Origin: CAVQYV01 sp963718295 [NCBI: uncultured Methylomirabilota bacterium]
GTDB lineage: Bacteria; Methylomirabilota; Methylomirabilia; CAVQYV01
Direction: 5' to 3'
Length of the DNA stretch: 64,000 bases
NCBI GenBank assembly: GCA_963718295.1
Contig: CAVQYV010000011.1
Span: 186,001 to 250,000, forward strand
Notes under the pieces: generated by a model
Databases searched by the model: none
What the model saw: the letters and a program-made list of their open reading frames with translations, nothing else
What the model was told of the DNA's origin: nothing
Shown: positions 35,273 to 43,386 of the stretch, piece after piece
Numbering within the stretch: position 1 is the stretch's first letter
How the letters are laid out: every line of letters starts with the position of its first letter
Position numbers and translations under genes: made by a program

Positions 35273-36858
35273 CGCTTCAGTCCCTTCAAGCCTTCCGCAA
35301 TCTCCCGTTGGGCCGCCTCGATGATGGCCATCAGCTCCTCCGGGGTGCGTTTATCCGAGGTATCCGGCGCGTTCTCGTTGGTGGCCTTGAGATCGTAGCT
35401 CTTGCGCTTGATCTCCTCGATGGGAACGTACCAGCTCCGTTCGCTCACCCGTTCCGGATCATCCGGGTCCAGGGCCAAGCGGCGAAAGAAGTCCTCAAAG
35501 TCGCCGAAGGTCAGAGGATTCCCCTTGTTGACCTTCCGGGGCTGGAAGTCACCGGCCAAGGTCAGGTCGTAGTACCACACCCGCTCGGTGGACTGGCCCT
35601 TGGTGAAGAAAAGCAGATCGGTTTTGGAGCCGGAACCGGCGTTGACGAATACCCCCTGGGGAAGGCTGATCACGCACCAGAGGTTGCACTCGTTCAATAA
35701 CTTGCGCTTGGTCTGCTGGTAGGCCGCGGTCTTGGTGTGAAACATCACACCCTCGTCAATGACCATCCCGCAGGTACCCCCATCGGCTAAAGCATCGATG
35801 ATGTGCTGCAGGAAGAGGATCTGGGCCTTCCCGCATTTGTACGCGAAGGCCGCCTGGGCGTCCTTTCCCTCCTTGCTTCCGAAGGGTGGATTGGTGAGGA
35901 TGTAATCGAACTGGTGAGGCGCGCCAGCGAAAAGGTCGCCATAGGTGACGGCACCGGTCAGGGTGTTGCCGTGCCAGATGCGAGGCAGATCGATCTCGTG
36001 CAGCACCATGTTGGCCAGGCAGATGGGGATGGCCTCCCCGGCGTCCTCCCGGCCCCACAGGGTCTCGGTTTTCAGGTCCTGGAGCTGAGTGCCGGTAGGG
36101 TTTTGAGCCTTCGTGTATTTGTAAGCCTCGATCAGGAATCCTCCGGTGCCGCAGCAGGGGTCATACACGGTCTTGCCGATTTCGGGTTTTACCGCCTGGA
36201 CGATCACCCGGATGATCTCGCGGGGGGTGAAGAATTGGCCCCCGTCGTTCTTTTTCTCCCCTAAGCTCGGCAGCAGGCCCTCGAAGGCCTGGGAGATGGG
36301 GAAGATATGCCGATCGCTGATCTCGGCGGCAGTGAGCTCGTGGACCTTGTCGAGGGCGTTCTGGAGGTTGGTTTCGCTCGCCAGGAGGGTCTTTTCCTTA
36401 TTGCGCAAGATCTCGGAGATGACTTTTTGTTTGTCCGTGGCTCCGGGGCGGTTCCCTAAGGCTTTTAGGTACGCGAAGAGCTCCTCGTTGACGAAGGAAA
36501 GATAGGAGCCGAGGGCCATATCCGAGAGATCTCGGCGCTTCCACCCTGGCAATCTCCTGGACAGGGTCTCCTCTTTGGACATGCGGTGGTCAAAGGGGGC
36601 AGCCCAGTCCCGCCAGCGGTAGGGGGATTCCAGGGCGTTCTGAAAGCGGGTGTCCAGGGCCCTGGCTTGTTGTTCCTCCTCCTGTTCCATGAGATCGAGG
36701 TAGCGGAGGAAGAACATCCAGGTGAGCTCCGGGACATAGAGCCGCGCGCCCTTGGCCTTGTCGCGACGCAGGATGTCGCAAATGGACTTGACGGCCTTGT
36801 CCATGGAGGCCTGGGAGGAGATGATCTTGGTCGCGTTATTGTTCTTGCCCCTGGCCAT
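35269..36858 (-). CDS. hsdM: Type I restriction-modification methyltransferase subunit
   Basis: 529-residue N6-adenine DNA methyltransferase of the HsdM family. SAM motif DPCCGTGGF (233-241) and catalytic NPPF (323-326) are intact, after the N-terminal HsdM helical domain. It forms M2S with HsdS and protects host DNA; with HsdR it forms the nuclease. It lies 8 bp after hsdS and overlaps a small ORF downstream. Confidence 0.95.
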   Translation of the reverse strand: MARGKNNNATKIISSQASMDKAVKSICDILRRDKAKGARLYVPELTWMFFLRYLDLMEQEEEQQARALDTRFQNALESPYRWRDWAAPFDHRMSKEETLSRRLPGWKRRDLSDMALGSYLSFVNEELFAYLKALGNRPGATDKQKVISEILRNKEKTLLASETNLQNALDKVHELTAAEISDRHIFPISQAFEGLLPSLGEKKNDGGQFFTPREIIRVIVQAVKPEIGKTVYDPCCGTGGFLIEAYKYTKAQNPTGTQLQDLKTETLWGREDAGEAIPICLANMVLHEIDLPRIWHGNTLTGAVTYGDLFAGAPHQFDYILTNPPFGSKEGKDAQAAFAYKCGKAQILFLQHIIDALADGGTCGMVIDEGVMFHTKTAAYQQTKRKLLNECNLWCVISLPQGVFVNAGSGSKTDLLFFTKGQSTERVWYYDLTLAGDFQPRKVNKGNPLTFGDFEDFFRRLALDPDDPERVSERSWYVPIEEIKRKSYDLKATNENAPDTSDKRTPEELMAIIEAAQREIAEGLKGLKR

Positions 36859-36866
36859 GAGCGCGA

Positions 36867-38120
36867 TTACCCTTCTTCCTCGAAGTCAAAGGCCTCGCGC
36901 AAGATCGCTCCGGGTAGGGCCTCGATGGCTTCGAATTGACGGTTGGCGGGTTGGCGGACTTTTTCGATTTCAATCATGTCTCGCTTTATCTTCTCAACGA
37001 TGTTTTTTTGATCGCCGACGTTGGGCGGAAGGGGAACTCTTATGCTGGACAACATGGAAGCATTAAACCCGGCAAGGGTACCGCCCCGCGCCCCACGCGA
37101 AATATCACTCCAGTAGATCGGACTCTGAAAGAAACAGTAAAGGTAATCCGGTAGAATCTGCTCCTTCTCACATTTTACTCTTATGAGATACGAGGCGAAG
37201 AGGGAACGGTCGGGATTCTTGATTAAGAGGCTTTTGCCCGTAGTTGCACCAGTTCGGGTAAACACAATATCCCCATCGGCCAAGAGATATTCTTTTTTTT
37301 CTTCGCTAGTACATTGGCAAAAAGGCACGTTGCTCCAATCTACTCTCCCATTTTGAATATCCGTAATTCTCAGAAGCTTAGGGCCTACTCTGACTCTCGA
37401 AGATTCTCTTGAGAGGCCGTATTGAATCCTATTCGAGATTCGACCTAATCTTTCCCACCTCCACCCCTCCGGCAGTTTGTCGTCCTTTTTCCACGGAAAC
37501 GTCTCCCGCAGGATCGCCCCCTGCATGGCGGACACGGCCTCTTTCTGGCGGAGCGCCGCCTGCCGCATCTCTTCTACCTCGGCCATCTCGCGTTCCAGCT
37601 GGTCGGCGATGGCGGCTTGATTATCGAAGGTAGGCGGAAGAGGAATTCGAAGCGGAAAAAGCCTCTCCTCCACTCTGAGAGCTGCCTGATTGACCCAAAC
37701 GTCGCAGTTGTTCTGAAAGTATTTCTTTCGCCATAAAGCGTTTATCCAGTATAGAAGGTACCTCGGGTATAATGTGCTCTTTGTGCGGAGTCTCGTTATA
37801 TGGTTACTGAATAGGAAAACTTCGGTACTATCCAGGTTGAATAAGCAGCTCTTGCCAACCAGCTCCGGACTGTTTGTGTTGTTAAATAGGATGTCTCCCT
37901 TTCGGACCGCGTATGCCCTGACTTCTTGTTCTGTAGCCGGTATTCGCCACAATAAGGATAGGTCTAACTTTCCACCATTTGAAATATTATTCATCCTCAA
38001 ATGAGGATAGCCATCCTTCTTAGATTTATCACCACGTGCTAACCCGGATTGGTAGCCAAGTATATGTGGTTCGATCTTTTCCCACCTCCACCCCTCCGGC
38101 AATCTCCTCTTGGGCTTCAT
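36867..38120 (-). CDS. hsdS: Type I restriction-modification specificity subunit
   Basis: 417 residues with two target recognition domains (about 8-160 and 220-365), each followed by a helical spacer (QLEREMAEVEEMRQAALRQK and IKRDMIEIEKVRQPANRQFE). Each half begins with LPEGWRWE, encoded by 23-bp direct DNA repeats. The two recognition domains differ, so a bipartite target with two distinct halves is expected. The ATG overlaps the hsdR stop as ATGA. Confidence 0.93.
   Translation of the reverse strand: MKPKRRLPEGWRWEKIEPHILGYQSGLARGDKSKKDGYPHLRMNNISNGGKLDLSLLWRIPATEQEVRAYAVRKGDILFNNTNSPELVGKSCLFNLDSTEVFLFSNHITRLRTKSTLYPRYLLYWINALWRKKYFQNNCDVWVNQAALRVEERLFPLRIPLPPTFDNQAAIADQLEREMAEVEEMRQAALRQKEAVSAMQGAILRETFPWKKDDKLPEGWRWERLGRISNRIQYGLSRESSRVRVGPKLLRITDIQNGRVDWSNVPFCQCTSEEKKEYLLADGDIVFTRTGATTGKSLLIKNPDRSLFASYLIRVKCEKEQILPDYLYCFFQSPIYWSDISRGARGGTLAGFNASMLSSIRVPLPPNVGDQKNIVEKIKRDMIEIEKVRQPANRQFEAIEALPGAILREAFDFEEEG
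37452..37474 (-). repeat. 23-bp direct repeat within hsdS, copy at second half
   Basis: The 23-bp sequence beginning TTCCCACCTCCACCCCTCCG is identical to that at 38079-38101. The pair flanks the first recognition domain and could allow recombination between HsdS genes. Confidence 0.75.
38079..38101 (-). repeat. 23-bp direct repeat within hsdS, copy at first half
   Basis: Identical partner of 37452-37474, encoding the start of the LPEGWRW motif at the beginning of the protein. Confidence 0.75.
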
Positions 38121-40510
38121 GCCAACAGCCTCACTTTGGTCTCCTGGATCAGGGCCTCCGGTTCGAGGGGCAGGCCGATGAGGGCATCGAAGCCCCCGCT
38201 TTGAACGACCTCGGCCTGATCAAAGAGGGCGGTGGTTTCGAGCTCCTCGATGCCGCCTTTCTCGAACTGGCGGGCGATGGCAGTGAGAACATGGCTGGTC
38301 CGTTCGGGAAATGCGCGGAGCCAGGTCTTGCCCTTATAGGCAAACGCCGCGGCGCGCTCGCCCCGGGATTTGGGGACCAGGCCGTAGCCCAATTCCGAAA
38401 GCACATCGAAGAGGTCGCATTCCCGCTCTTCCTCCAATTCCCGGATCAGGCGGACTGCACCCTCCCCGCCCGGTAGCTGGCTGAGAAGTCGGCGTCTGTC
38501 CTCGGGCCTGACCCACTTTTGGAGCAAGGTCTCCGCGCTGGGCGCCTCCTCCACCAGTCGCTCTGCCAGTCGTTGCTTGTATTCCTCCAGCGGAACCAGC
38601 ACCTCCCGACCTTCCTCCTCGCAAAGGATGGAGCGGCCCTGGCCTTCGATCTGGACCGTGAATTGATGCTCACCCACCCGGATGATCCTGCGTTTCGGAC
38701 GCTCTTCGCCGTAGTCGTGGCCTGGGGATTCAATGCCTTCGACCGGCTCGGTTTCCGGGGGAGTGGGTTGGTAACGGCTGACGAACTCCTCTCCGAAGAG
38801 CCGGGTGGCATTGGTGTAATCATACACCCGGAACATGGCCTTGGACCCCTGCGGCTCTCCGGTCCGAGAGCCTCGACCCACCATCTGGTAAAAGCTGATC
38901 GGGGATTCGAGGTAGCGGAAGAAGACCACATTGTCCAAGTTGGGGATGTCCACGCCGGTGGTGAGGAGCTCCACCGTGGTAGCGATGAAATGGGAATTCC
39001 TGGAGCCTCGGAAGTCCGGGATCAGCTTATCCGCCGAGGGACGCAGGTCGGGATTGCCGGTACACTGGAACGCGAACCATTCCTTCGGCGCACGGCGGTG
39101 TTCGCGGCACCATTCCTCATAGAGATTGTTCAAGGCGATCATGATCTGGTTGGCATGAGTATCGCGGGCACAGAAGACGATGGTCTTCTGGTGCGGCCCA
39201 CCGGTGTCCAGGAAATGCTGGAACAGGTCTTCGGACATGGCCCTTACCCGGTCGTCCAGCATCAGTTTGACCTCGTACTCCTTGGCGGTGTAGTAATCCT
39301 CGATTTCCTCCGGCCTCACCTTCTTTCCGGTGAAAGGATCTACGGCCGAGCGTTGCTCGATGTCCTGGCGAGTAATCTCTTTCTTGTCCAGGTCCACGGT
39401 CCGGCGGATGACCTCACAGGCCGCGAGGTAGCCATCCTCCTCTCCGGCCCCGAGGGAGTACTCATAAACCGGGTCCCCGAAGTATTCCAGATTATGAGCG
39501 GTGATCTCCTCATCTTGCACCCGGCCTGGGCTGTCTCTCCTTCCGCCCACCACGATGCGCGGCGTGGCCGTGAGGCCGATGCGCACCGCCTCGGGGTTGT
39601 CCAGGAGAATGACGCTCCACTTTCCCCAGGCGCTGCGGTGGCATTCGTCGATGATGATGTGGCTGAAAAAGTTCGGTGGGTAATTTGTTTTCCAAAACCT
39701 TGGCTCATCATCCTCCTCGGTAATGTTGAGGGTCTGGTAGGTCGCGATCAGGATCTTGGCGTTTCTCTGGGGGTCCTGGGTCGTCACGATCTGGGCATTG
39801 TCTCCAAACACGGCATGGAGCTTGGCGTTTCCCTGGGTGCGAAGCTCATCCCGGTCGCAGACGAACAGGGCGCGCCGAAGCTGCCCGGCCTGGGCCAGCT
39901 TGAAAAGCAGCTGCGCCGCGATGATGGTTTTGCCGGTTCCGGTAGCCAGCGAGAGCAGGGCACGTCTTTCGCCTTTGGCGATCTTCTCCAGGGTGGCGCG
40001 GATGGCGGCATCCTGAAAGTAGTAACGCGCCGCCTCTCCCCCCTTGTACGGCATGAACAAAGGCCTTGTGTTTTCGGAGTCCAGGCGGAGGCCCTTTAAG
40101 GCTTCGTATCTCCTATGGAGATCCTGCGGCGCGGGGAAGGTAGACAAGGGTAGGGAATCGCGGATATTACCTGTGTCCTCGGCATACTCCGTATAGAGAT
40201 GACCGTTGGATGAAAAGACGAAGGGTACATGGAACTTCTTCTTGTAATCCCGGGCCTGCTGGATGCCCAAGGAGGGGAGCTTGTCTTCGGCCTTGGCCTC
40301 TATAACCGCCACAGGCAGAGGTGGCCTGCCCTCTATGACCGAGAGGCAGAGGAGATAGTCCGTCCGCCCTTTTCGCTTTCGCGGCCGGCCGTCGATGATG
40401 TCCGTCCCTCCTGGGGTCTTCTCCTCCCGAATGAGGGCGTCGGTCCAGCCTCGATCATAAAGGGTTGGATTGATAAGTTCGATTCGGGTTTGATGTTCGT
40501 CTCTCGGCAT
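38117..40510 (-). CDS. hsdR: Type I restriction enzyme endonuclease/translocase subunit
   Basis: 797 residues from the ATG at 40510 (MPRDEHQTRIELINPTLYDR); a longer frame from 40612 adds residues with no ribosome site. The nuclease domain has the PD-(D/E)XK residues D51 and E71/K73 (VIEAKAEDK). The SF2 translocase has Walker A TGTGKT (190-195), DECH (287-290) and motif VI MVGRGSRTG. With HsdM2S it cuts unmodified DNA after translocation. First gene of hsdR-S-M, with a good promoter 112 bp upstream. Confidence 0.93.
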   Translation of the reverse strand: MPRDEHQTRIELINPTLYDRGWTDALIREEKTPGGTDIIDGRPRKRKGRTDYLLCLSVIEGRPPLPVAVIEAKAEDKLPSLGIQQARDYKKKFHVPFVFSSNGHLYTEYAEDTGNIRDSLPLSTFPAPQDLHRRYEALKGLRLDSENTRPLFMPYKGGEAARYYFQDAAIRATLEKIAKGERRALLSLATGTGKTIIAAQLLFKLAQAGQLRRALFVCDRDELRTQGNAKLHAVFGDNAQIVTTQDPQRNAKILIATYQTLNITEEDDEPRFWKTNYPPNFFSHIIIDECHRSAWGKWSVILLDNPEAVRIGLTATPRIVVGGRRDSPGRVQDEEITAHNLEYFGDPVYEYSLGAGEEDGYLAACEVIRRTVDLDKKEITRQDIEQRSAVDPFTGKKVRPEEIEDYYTAKEYEVKLMLDDRVRAMSEDLFQHFLDTGGPHQKTIVFCARDTHANQIMIALNNLYEEWCREHRRAPKEWFAFQCTGNPDLRPSADKLIPDFRGSRNSHFIATTVELLTTGVDIPNLDNVVFFRYLESPISFYQMVGRGSRTGEPQGSKAMFRVYDYTNATRLFGEEFVSRYQPTPPETEPVEGIESPGHDYGEERPKRRIIRVGEHQFTVQIEGQGRSILCEEEGREVLVPLEEYKQRLAERLVEEAPSAETLLQKWVRPEDRRRLLSQLPGGEGAVRLIRELEEERECDLFDVLSELGYGLVPKSRGERAAAFAYKGKTWLRAFPERTSHVLTAIARQFEKGGIEELETTALFDQAEVVQSGGFDALIGLPLEPEALIQETKVRLLA

Positions 40511-40621
40511 TGATACGACCTCTACTGGGACACGCTCCGATGATGGAAAGAAATGGGCGCAGGGGCTCTTCCAAGAAAGAACCTGGAGGAACTCAATCTC
40601 CCCTAAAACCAACTCGATTGG

Positions 40622-40650
40622 TATTTACTCTTGTCGGCTTTTCTTGTCAA
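40622..40650 (-). promoter_or_regulatory. Promoter of the hsdRSM operon
   Basis: TTGACA at 40650-40645, 17-bp spacer, TAAATA at 40627-40622, about 110 bp before the hsdR ATG. Confidence 0.6.
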
Positions 40651-40720
40651 TCATTTTGAAACGGCTTTATCCAGTCCAGACGATCATCAAGGTGGCCCGT
40701 ACCCCGCTCGTGAGATCGGC

Positions 40721-40749
40721 TTGAAATAGTACCACCTCCATGTTATGAT
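40721..40749 (+). promoter_or_regulatory. Promoter of higBA
   Basis: TTGAAA at 40721, 17-bp spacer, TATGAT at 40744-40749. The higB ATG is at 40756, only 6 bp after the -10 box. Confidence 0.65.
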
Positions 40750-40755
40750 GATGCC

Positions 40756-41049
40756 ATGATTCAATCCTCCAAGGGTTCGGGTACGGAGGATGTCTTCAAT
40801 GGGGTGAACTCAAAGCAGGCCAGAAGAACCTGCTCTGTATCCCTCTGGAGGGTCGCTGCCCGAAGGATTGATCAACTGGATTCTGTTGTCTCGCTCAGCG
40901 AGCTTGATGTGCCTCCCGGGAATCGACTTCAAGCTCTGACGGGAAACCGCAGAGGTCAGCACAGTATTCGCATCAACGACCAGTATCGGATTTGCTTCAT
41001 CTGGACAGACACTGGGCCTGAACAGGTCGAAATCACAGACTACCACTGA
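40756..41049 (+). CDS. higB: HigB/RelE-family toxin
   Basis: 97-residue toxin of the RelE/HigB group, with the family ending HSIRINDQYRICFIWTD...VEITDYH. HigB cuts mRNA on the ribosome. The ATG has no ribosome site and lies 6 bp after the -10 box, so a leaderless mRNA is expected. The toxin-first order is normal for higBA. Divergent from hsdR; the two promoters are about 70 bp apart. Confidence 0.88.
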   Translation: MIQSSKGSGTEDVFNGVNSKQARRTCSVSLWRVAARRIDQLDSVVSLSELDVPPGNRLQALTGNRRGQHSIRINDQYRICFIWTDTGPEQVEITDYH

Positions 41050-41083
41050 GAAGCATGGCTTGCAGAAAAGAGGTGAAGAGGGA

Positions 41084-41404
41084 ATGGTTCGCATACCAAC
41101 CCAACGGGAGCCGACCCATCCAGGAGAGATGCTCCTGGAGGAGTTCTTGATTCCCAAGGGGATAACCCAGCGGGCGCTGGCTAATGCGGTTCGTCTTCCA
41201 TATCAAAGGATTAACGAAATCGTCAACCGGCGAAGGGGCATGACCCCCGGTACCGCGTTACGCCTGGCTAAATTCTTCGGGGTCACGGCGGATTTCTGGA
41301 TGAATTTGCAGCTCAGGTGGGATCTATATCACGCGGAAAGGACAGAATCGCGTGATCTGAGATCAATTCAGCCTTGCTCACCGGCAGCTCAAAAGGCCCA
41401 CTGA
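41084..41404 (+). CDS. higA: HigA-family antitoxin
   Basis: 106-residue helix-turn-helix protein of the HigA/VapI family, starting MVRIPTQREPTHPGEMLLEE; the HTH is ITQRALANAVRLPYQRINEI and the family motif FFGVTADFWMNLQ is intact. It neutralises HigB and should repress the operon. The ATG at 41084 has AGAGGG before it; a TTG at 41060 is less likely. It ends 18 bp from the convergent rtcB stop. Confidence 0.88.
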   Translation: MVRIPTQREPTHPGEMLLEEFLIPKGITQRALANAVRLPYQRINEIVNRRRGMTPGTALRLAKFFGVTADFWMNLQLRWDLYHAERTESRDLRSIQPCSPAAQKAH

Positions 41405-41422
41405 AACCGGAACATGAAAGCC

Positions 41423-42868
41423 TCAGCCCTTGATCACTCCCATGGGCTTCAGCTTGGCTACCCGCCGCGAAATACCCGCATTGTGGACCACATTTACCAC
41501 CTCCACCACATCCTTATAGGCCTCGGGCATCTCCTCTTTCAGGGTCTCCCTTCCTGCGGTCTGCACGTAAATGCCCTTTTCTTCCAGTTCCCGGTGGATG
41601 GCCCTTCCTTTGGCCGCCTTGATCGCCTGATGTCGGCTCATGACCCGGCCGGCTCCGTGGCAGGTGCTGCCAAAGGTCTCCTCCATCGCCTTCTCGGTGC
41701 CCACCAGGACGAATGAAGCCCGCCCCATGTCTCCGGGGATGAGGACCGGCTGGCCCACCTCCCGATAGGCGAGGGGCACCTCGGGATGACCCGGACCGAA
41801 GGCGCGGGTCGCCCCCTTCCGATGAACGGCCAGTTTCCTCTTCTTGCCGTCCACCACATGCTCCTCGATCTTGACGATATTGTGGGCTACATCATAGATC
41901 AGGAAGAGGCCCAGCATCTTGGGAGAGATCTTGAGCGTCTCCAGCAGGACCTGTTCTGTCCAATACATCAGGCATTGGCGGTTGGCCCAGGCATAGTTCG
42001 CCGCTGCCTTCATAGCTGCCAGATAATTCCGCCCCTCGGGAGAGCTGAGCGGCGCGCAGGCCAACTGCCGATCCGGCAGCTGGATGCCATACCGTCTTAC
42101 CGCCCCCTCCATCTCCACCAGATAGTCAGTGCAGACCTGATGGCCGAATCCCCTCGATCCGGAATGGATCATGACCGTCACCTGGTCCTTGAATAGCCCC
42201 ATGGCGGAGGCCACCTTCTCATCGTAGACCTCCTGGACGTATTGTATCTCCACGAAGTGATTGCCCGAGCCCAGGGTCCCCTGCTGGGGTCGGCCCCGCT
42301 CATAGGCCTTGTCGCTGATCACCTCCGGATCCGCACCCTCCATACATCCTCCTGCCTCGGTGTGCAGGAGGTCCTCGGGCCGGCCAAATCCGGATTCGAC
42401 CGCCCAGCGCGCACCCTTGCGCAGCACCGCCTTTTCATCCTCCCGGGAGAAGCGGATCTTTCCCTTGGAGCCCACACCGGTGGGGATCTGGGAAAATAGG
42501 GCATTCACCAGCTCCTTCACTCTCGGATCGACCTCCTTGCGGGAGAGGTCGGTCCGGAGCAGGCGTACCCCGCAGTTGATGTCATATCCCACCCCTCCGG
42601 GAGAGATCACCCCCTCCTCCAGGTCGGTGGCGACCACCCCCCCGATGGGGAGGCCGTAGCCCGAGTGAATGTCGGGCATTGCCAGCGAGACCTTGACGAT
42701 TCCCGGCAGGAAGGCTGCATTGGCTACCTGCTCCACCGAGGAATCTTCTGCGATGTCCTGGAACAACTTCTTGTCCGCATAGATCATTCCCGGGACCCTC
42801 ATCCCGGGCTTGTAGTCCTGCGGCACCTGCCACCGATACTCATCGATTTGAACGATCTTTGCACCCAT
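41423..42868 (-). CDS. rtcB: RtcB RNA ligase
   Basis: 481-residue GTP- and Mn-dependent RNA ligase that joins 2',3'-cyclic-phosphate or 3'-phosphate ends to 5'-OH ends. Motifs: GGVGYDINCGVRLL, HSGSRGFGHQ and the C-terminal CHGAGRVMSRHQA, all in normal order. Its cofactor archease is encoded 56 bp upstream. No RtcR regulator or sigma-54 promoter was found. It may repair toxin- or stress-cleaved tRNA and rRNA. Confidence 0.94.
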   Translation of the reverse strand: MGAKIVQIDEYRWQVPQDYKPGMRVPGMIYADKKLFQDIAEDSSVEQVANAAFLPGIVKVSLAMPDIHSGYGLPIGGVVATDLEEGVISPGGVGYDINCGVRLLRTDLSRKEVDPRVKELVNALFSQIPTGVGSKGKIRFSREDEKAVLRKGARWAVESGFGRPEDLLHTEAGGCMEGADPEVISDKAYERGRPQQGTLGSGNHFVEIQYVQEVYDEKVASAMGLFKDQVTVMIHSGSRGFGHQVCTDYLVEMEGAVRRYGIQLPDRQLACAPLSSPEGRNYLAAMKAAANYAWANRQCLMYWTEQVLLETLKISPKMLGLFLIYDVAHNIVKIEEHVVDGKKRKLAVHRKGATRAFGPGHPEVPLAYREVGQPVLIPGDMGRASFVLVGTEKAMEETFGSTCHGAGRVMSRHQAIKAAKGRAIHRELEEKGIYVQTAGRETLKEEMPEAYKDVVEVVNVVHNAGISRRVAKLKPMGVIKG

Positions 42869-42924
42869 CTGGCTCTTGCCTCAACCTTCCTCGCTCGGAG
42901 GGAGAGGAACCCCTTTCTCTCGGG

Positions 42925-43353
42925 TTAGACGTCTAACACCACCTGAACCTGCCACCTCCCTGCCACCTCTTTCACCTCCAATAGATGATAGGTGGCGGCC
43001 TTAATCAGGCCTTTCAGGGAATGGCGCGCCGGGTCCAGGATATCGCCCTGCACCCTTGCCTCCAATCGGTAGTCAGTAATATTTGTGATTTCATACTCTG
43101 TCGGTAGAAAGTCCTCCACCTCGAATCGAAAGAGGAGCTCGCTCAACCATGCTACCAGGAGGCCCTCGCGGTCCCTCGCCTGCACCGTAATCCCGTGGGA
43201 GTGCGTAGGCCGAAGGCTCTCCAGGTCTACCACCAGATGAAACATCCCCCGGGCCGCATTGACGAAGGCCTCCCCCATACTCCCGCCCCAGGCTTGCAGG
43301 CCTTCATCTGCCGTCACCTCCCAGAATGAAAATCCCCGGTCCGAAGTTTCCAT
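42925..43353 (-). CDS. Archease
   Basis: 142-residue archease, which helps RtcB complete its guanylylation cycle. The N-terminal TADEGLQAWG and the ending QVQVVLDV are typical, with metal-binding acids in DYRLEARVQGD. Placed just before rtcB on the same strand, which fits the known pairing. Confidence 0.9.
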   Translation of the reverse strand: METSDRGFSFWEVTADEGLQAWGGSMGEAFVNAARGMFHLVVDLESLRPTHSHGITVQARDREGLLVAWLSELLFRFEVEDFLPTEYEITNITDYRLEARVQGDILDPARHSLKGLIKAATYHLLEVKEVAGRWQVQVVLDV

Positions 43354-43386
43354 GGTTCGCTCAAGTCGATAGCTTCTTACCCAATC

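Noticed and set aside
40511-40612. Upstream start of hsdR at 40612
   Set aside because: No ribosome site and a hydrophobic start that does not fit HsdR; the ATG at 40510 gives the usual family N-terminus.
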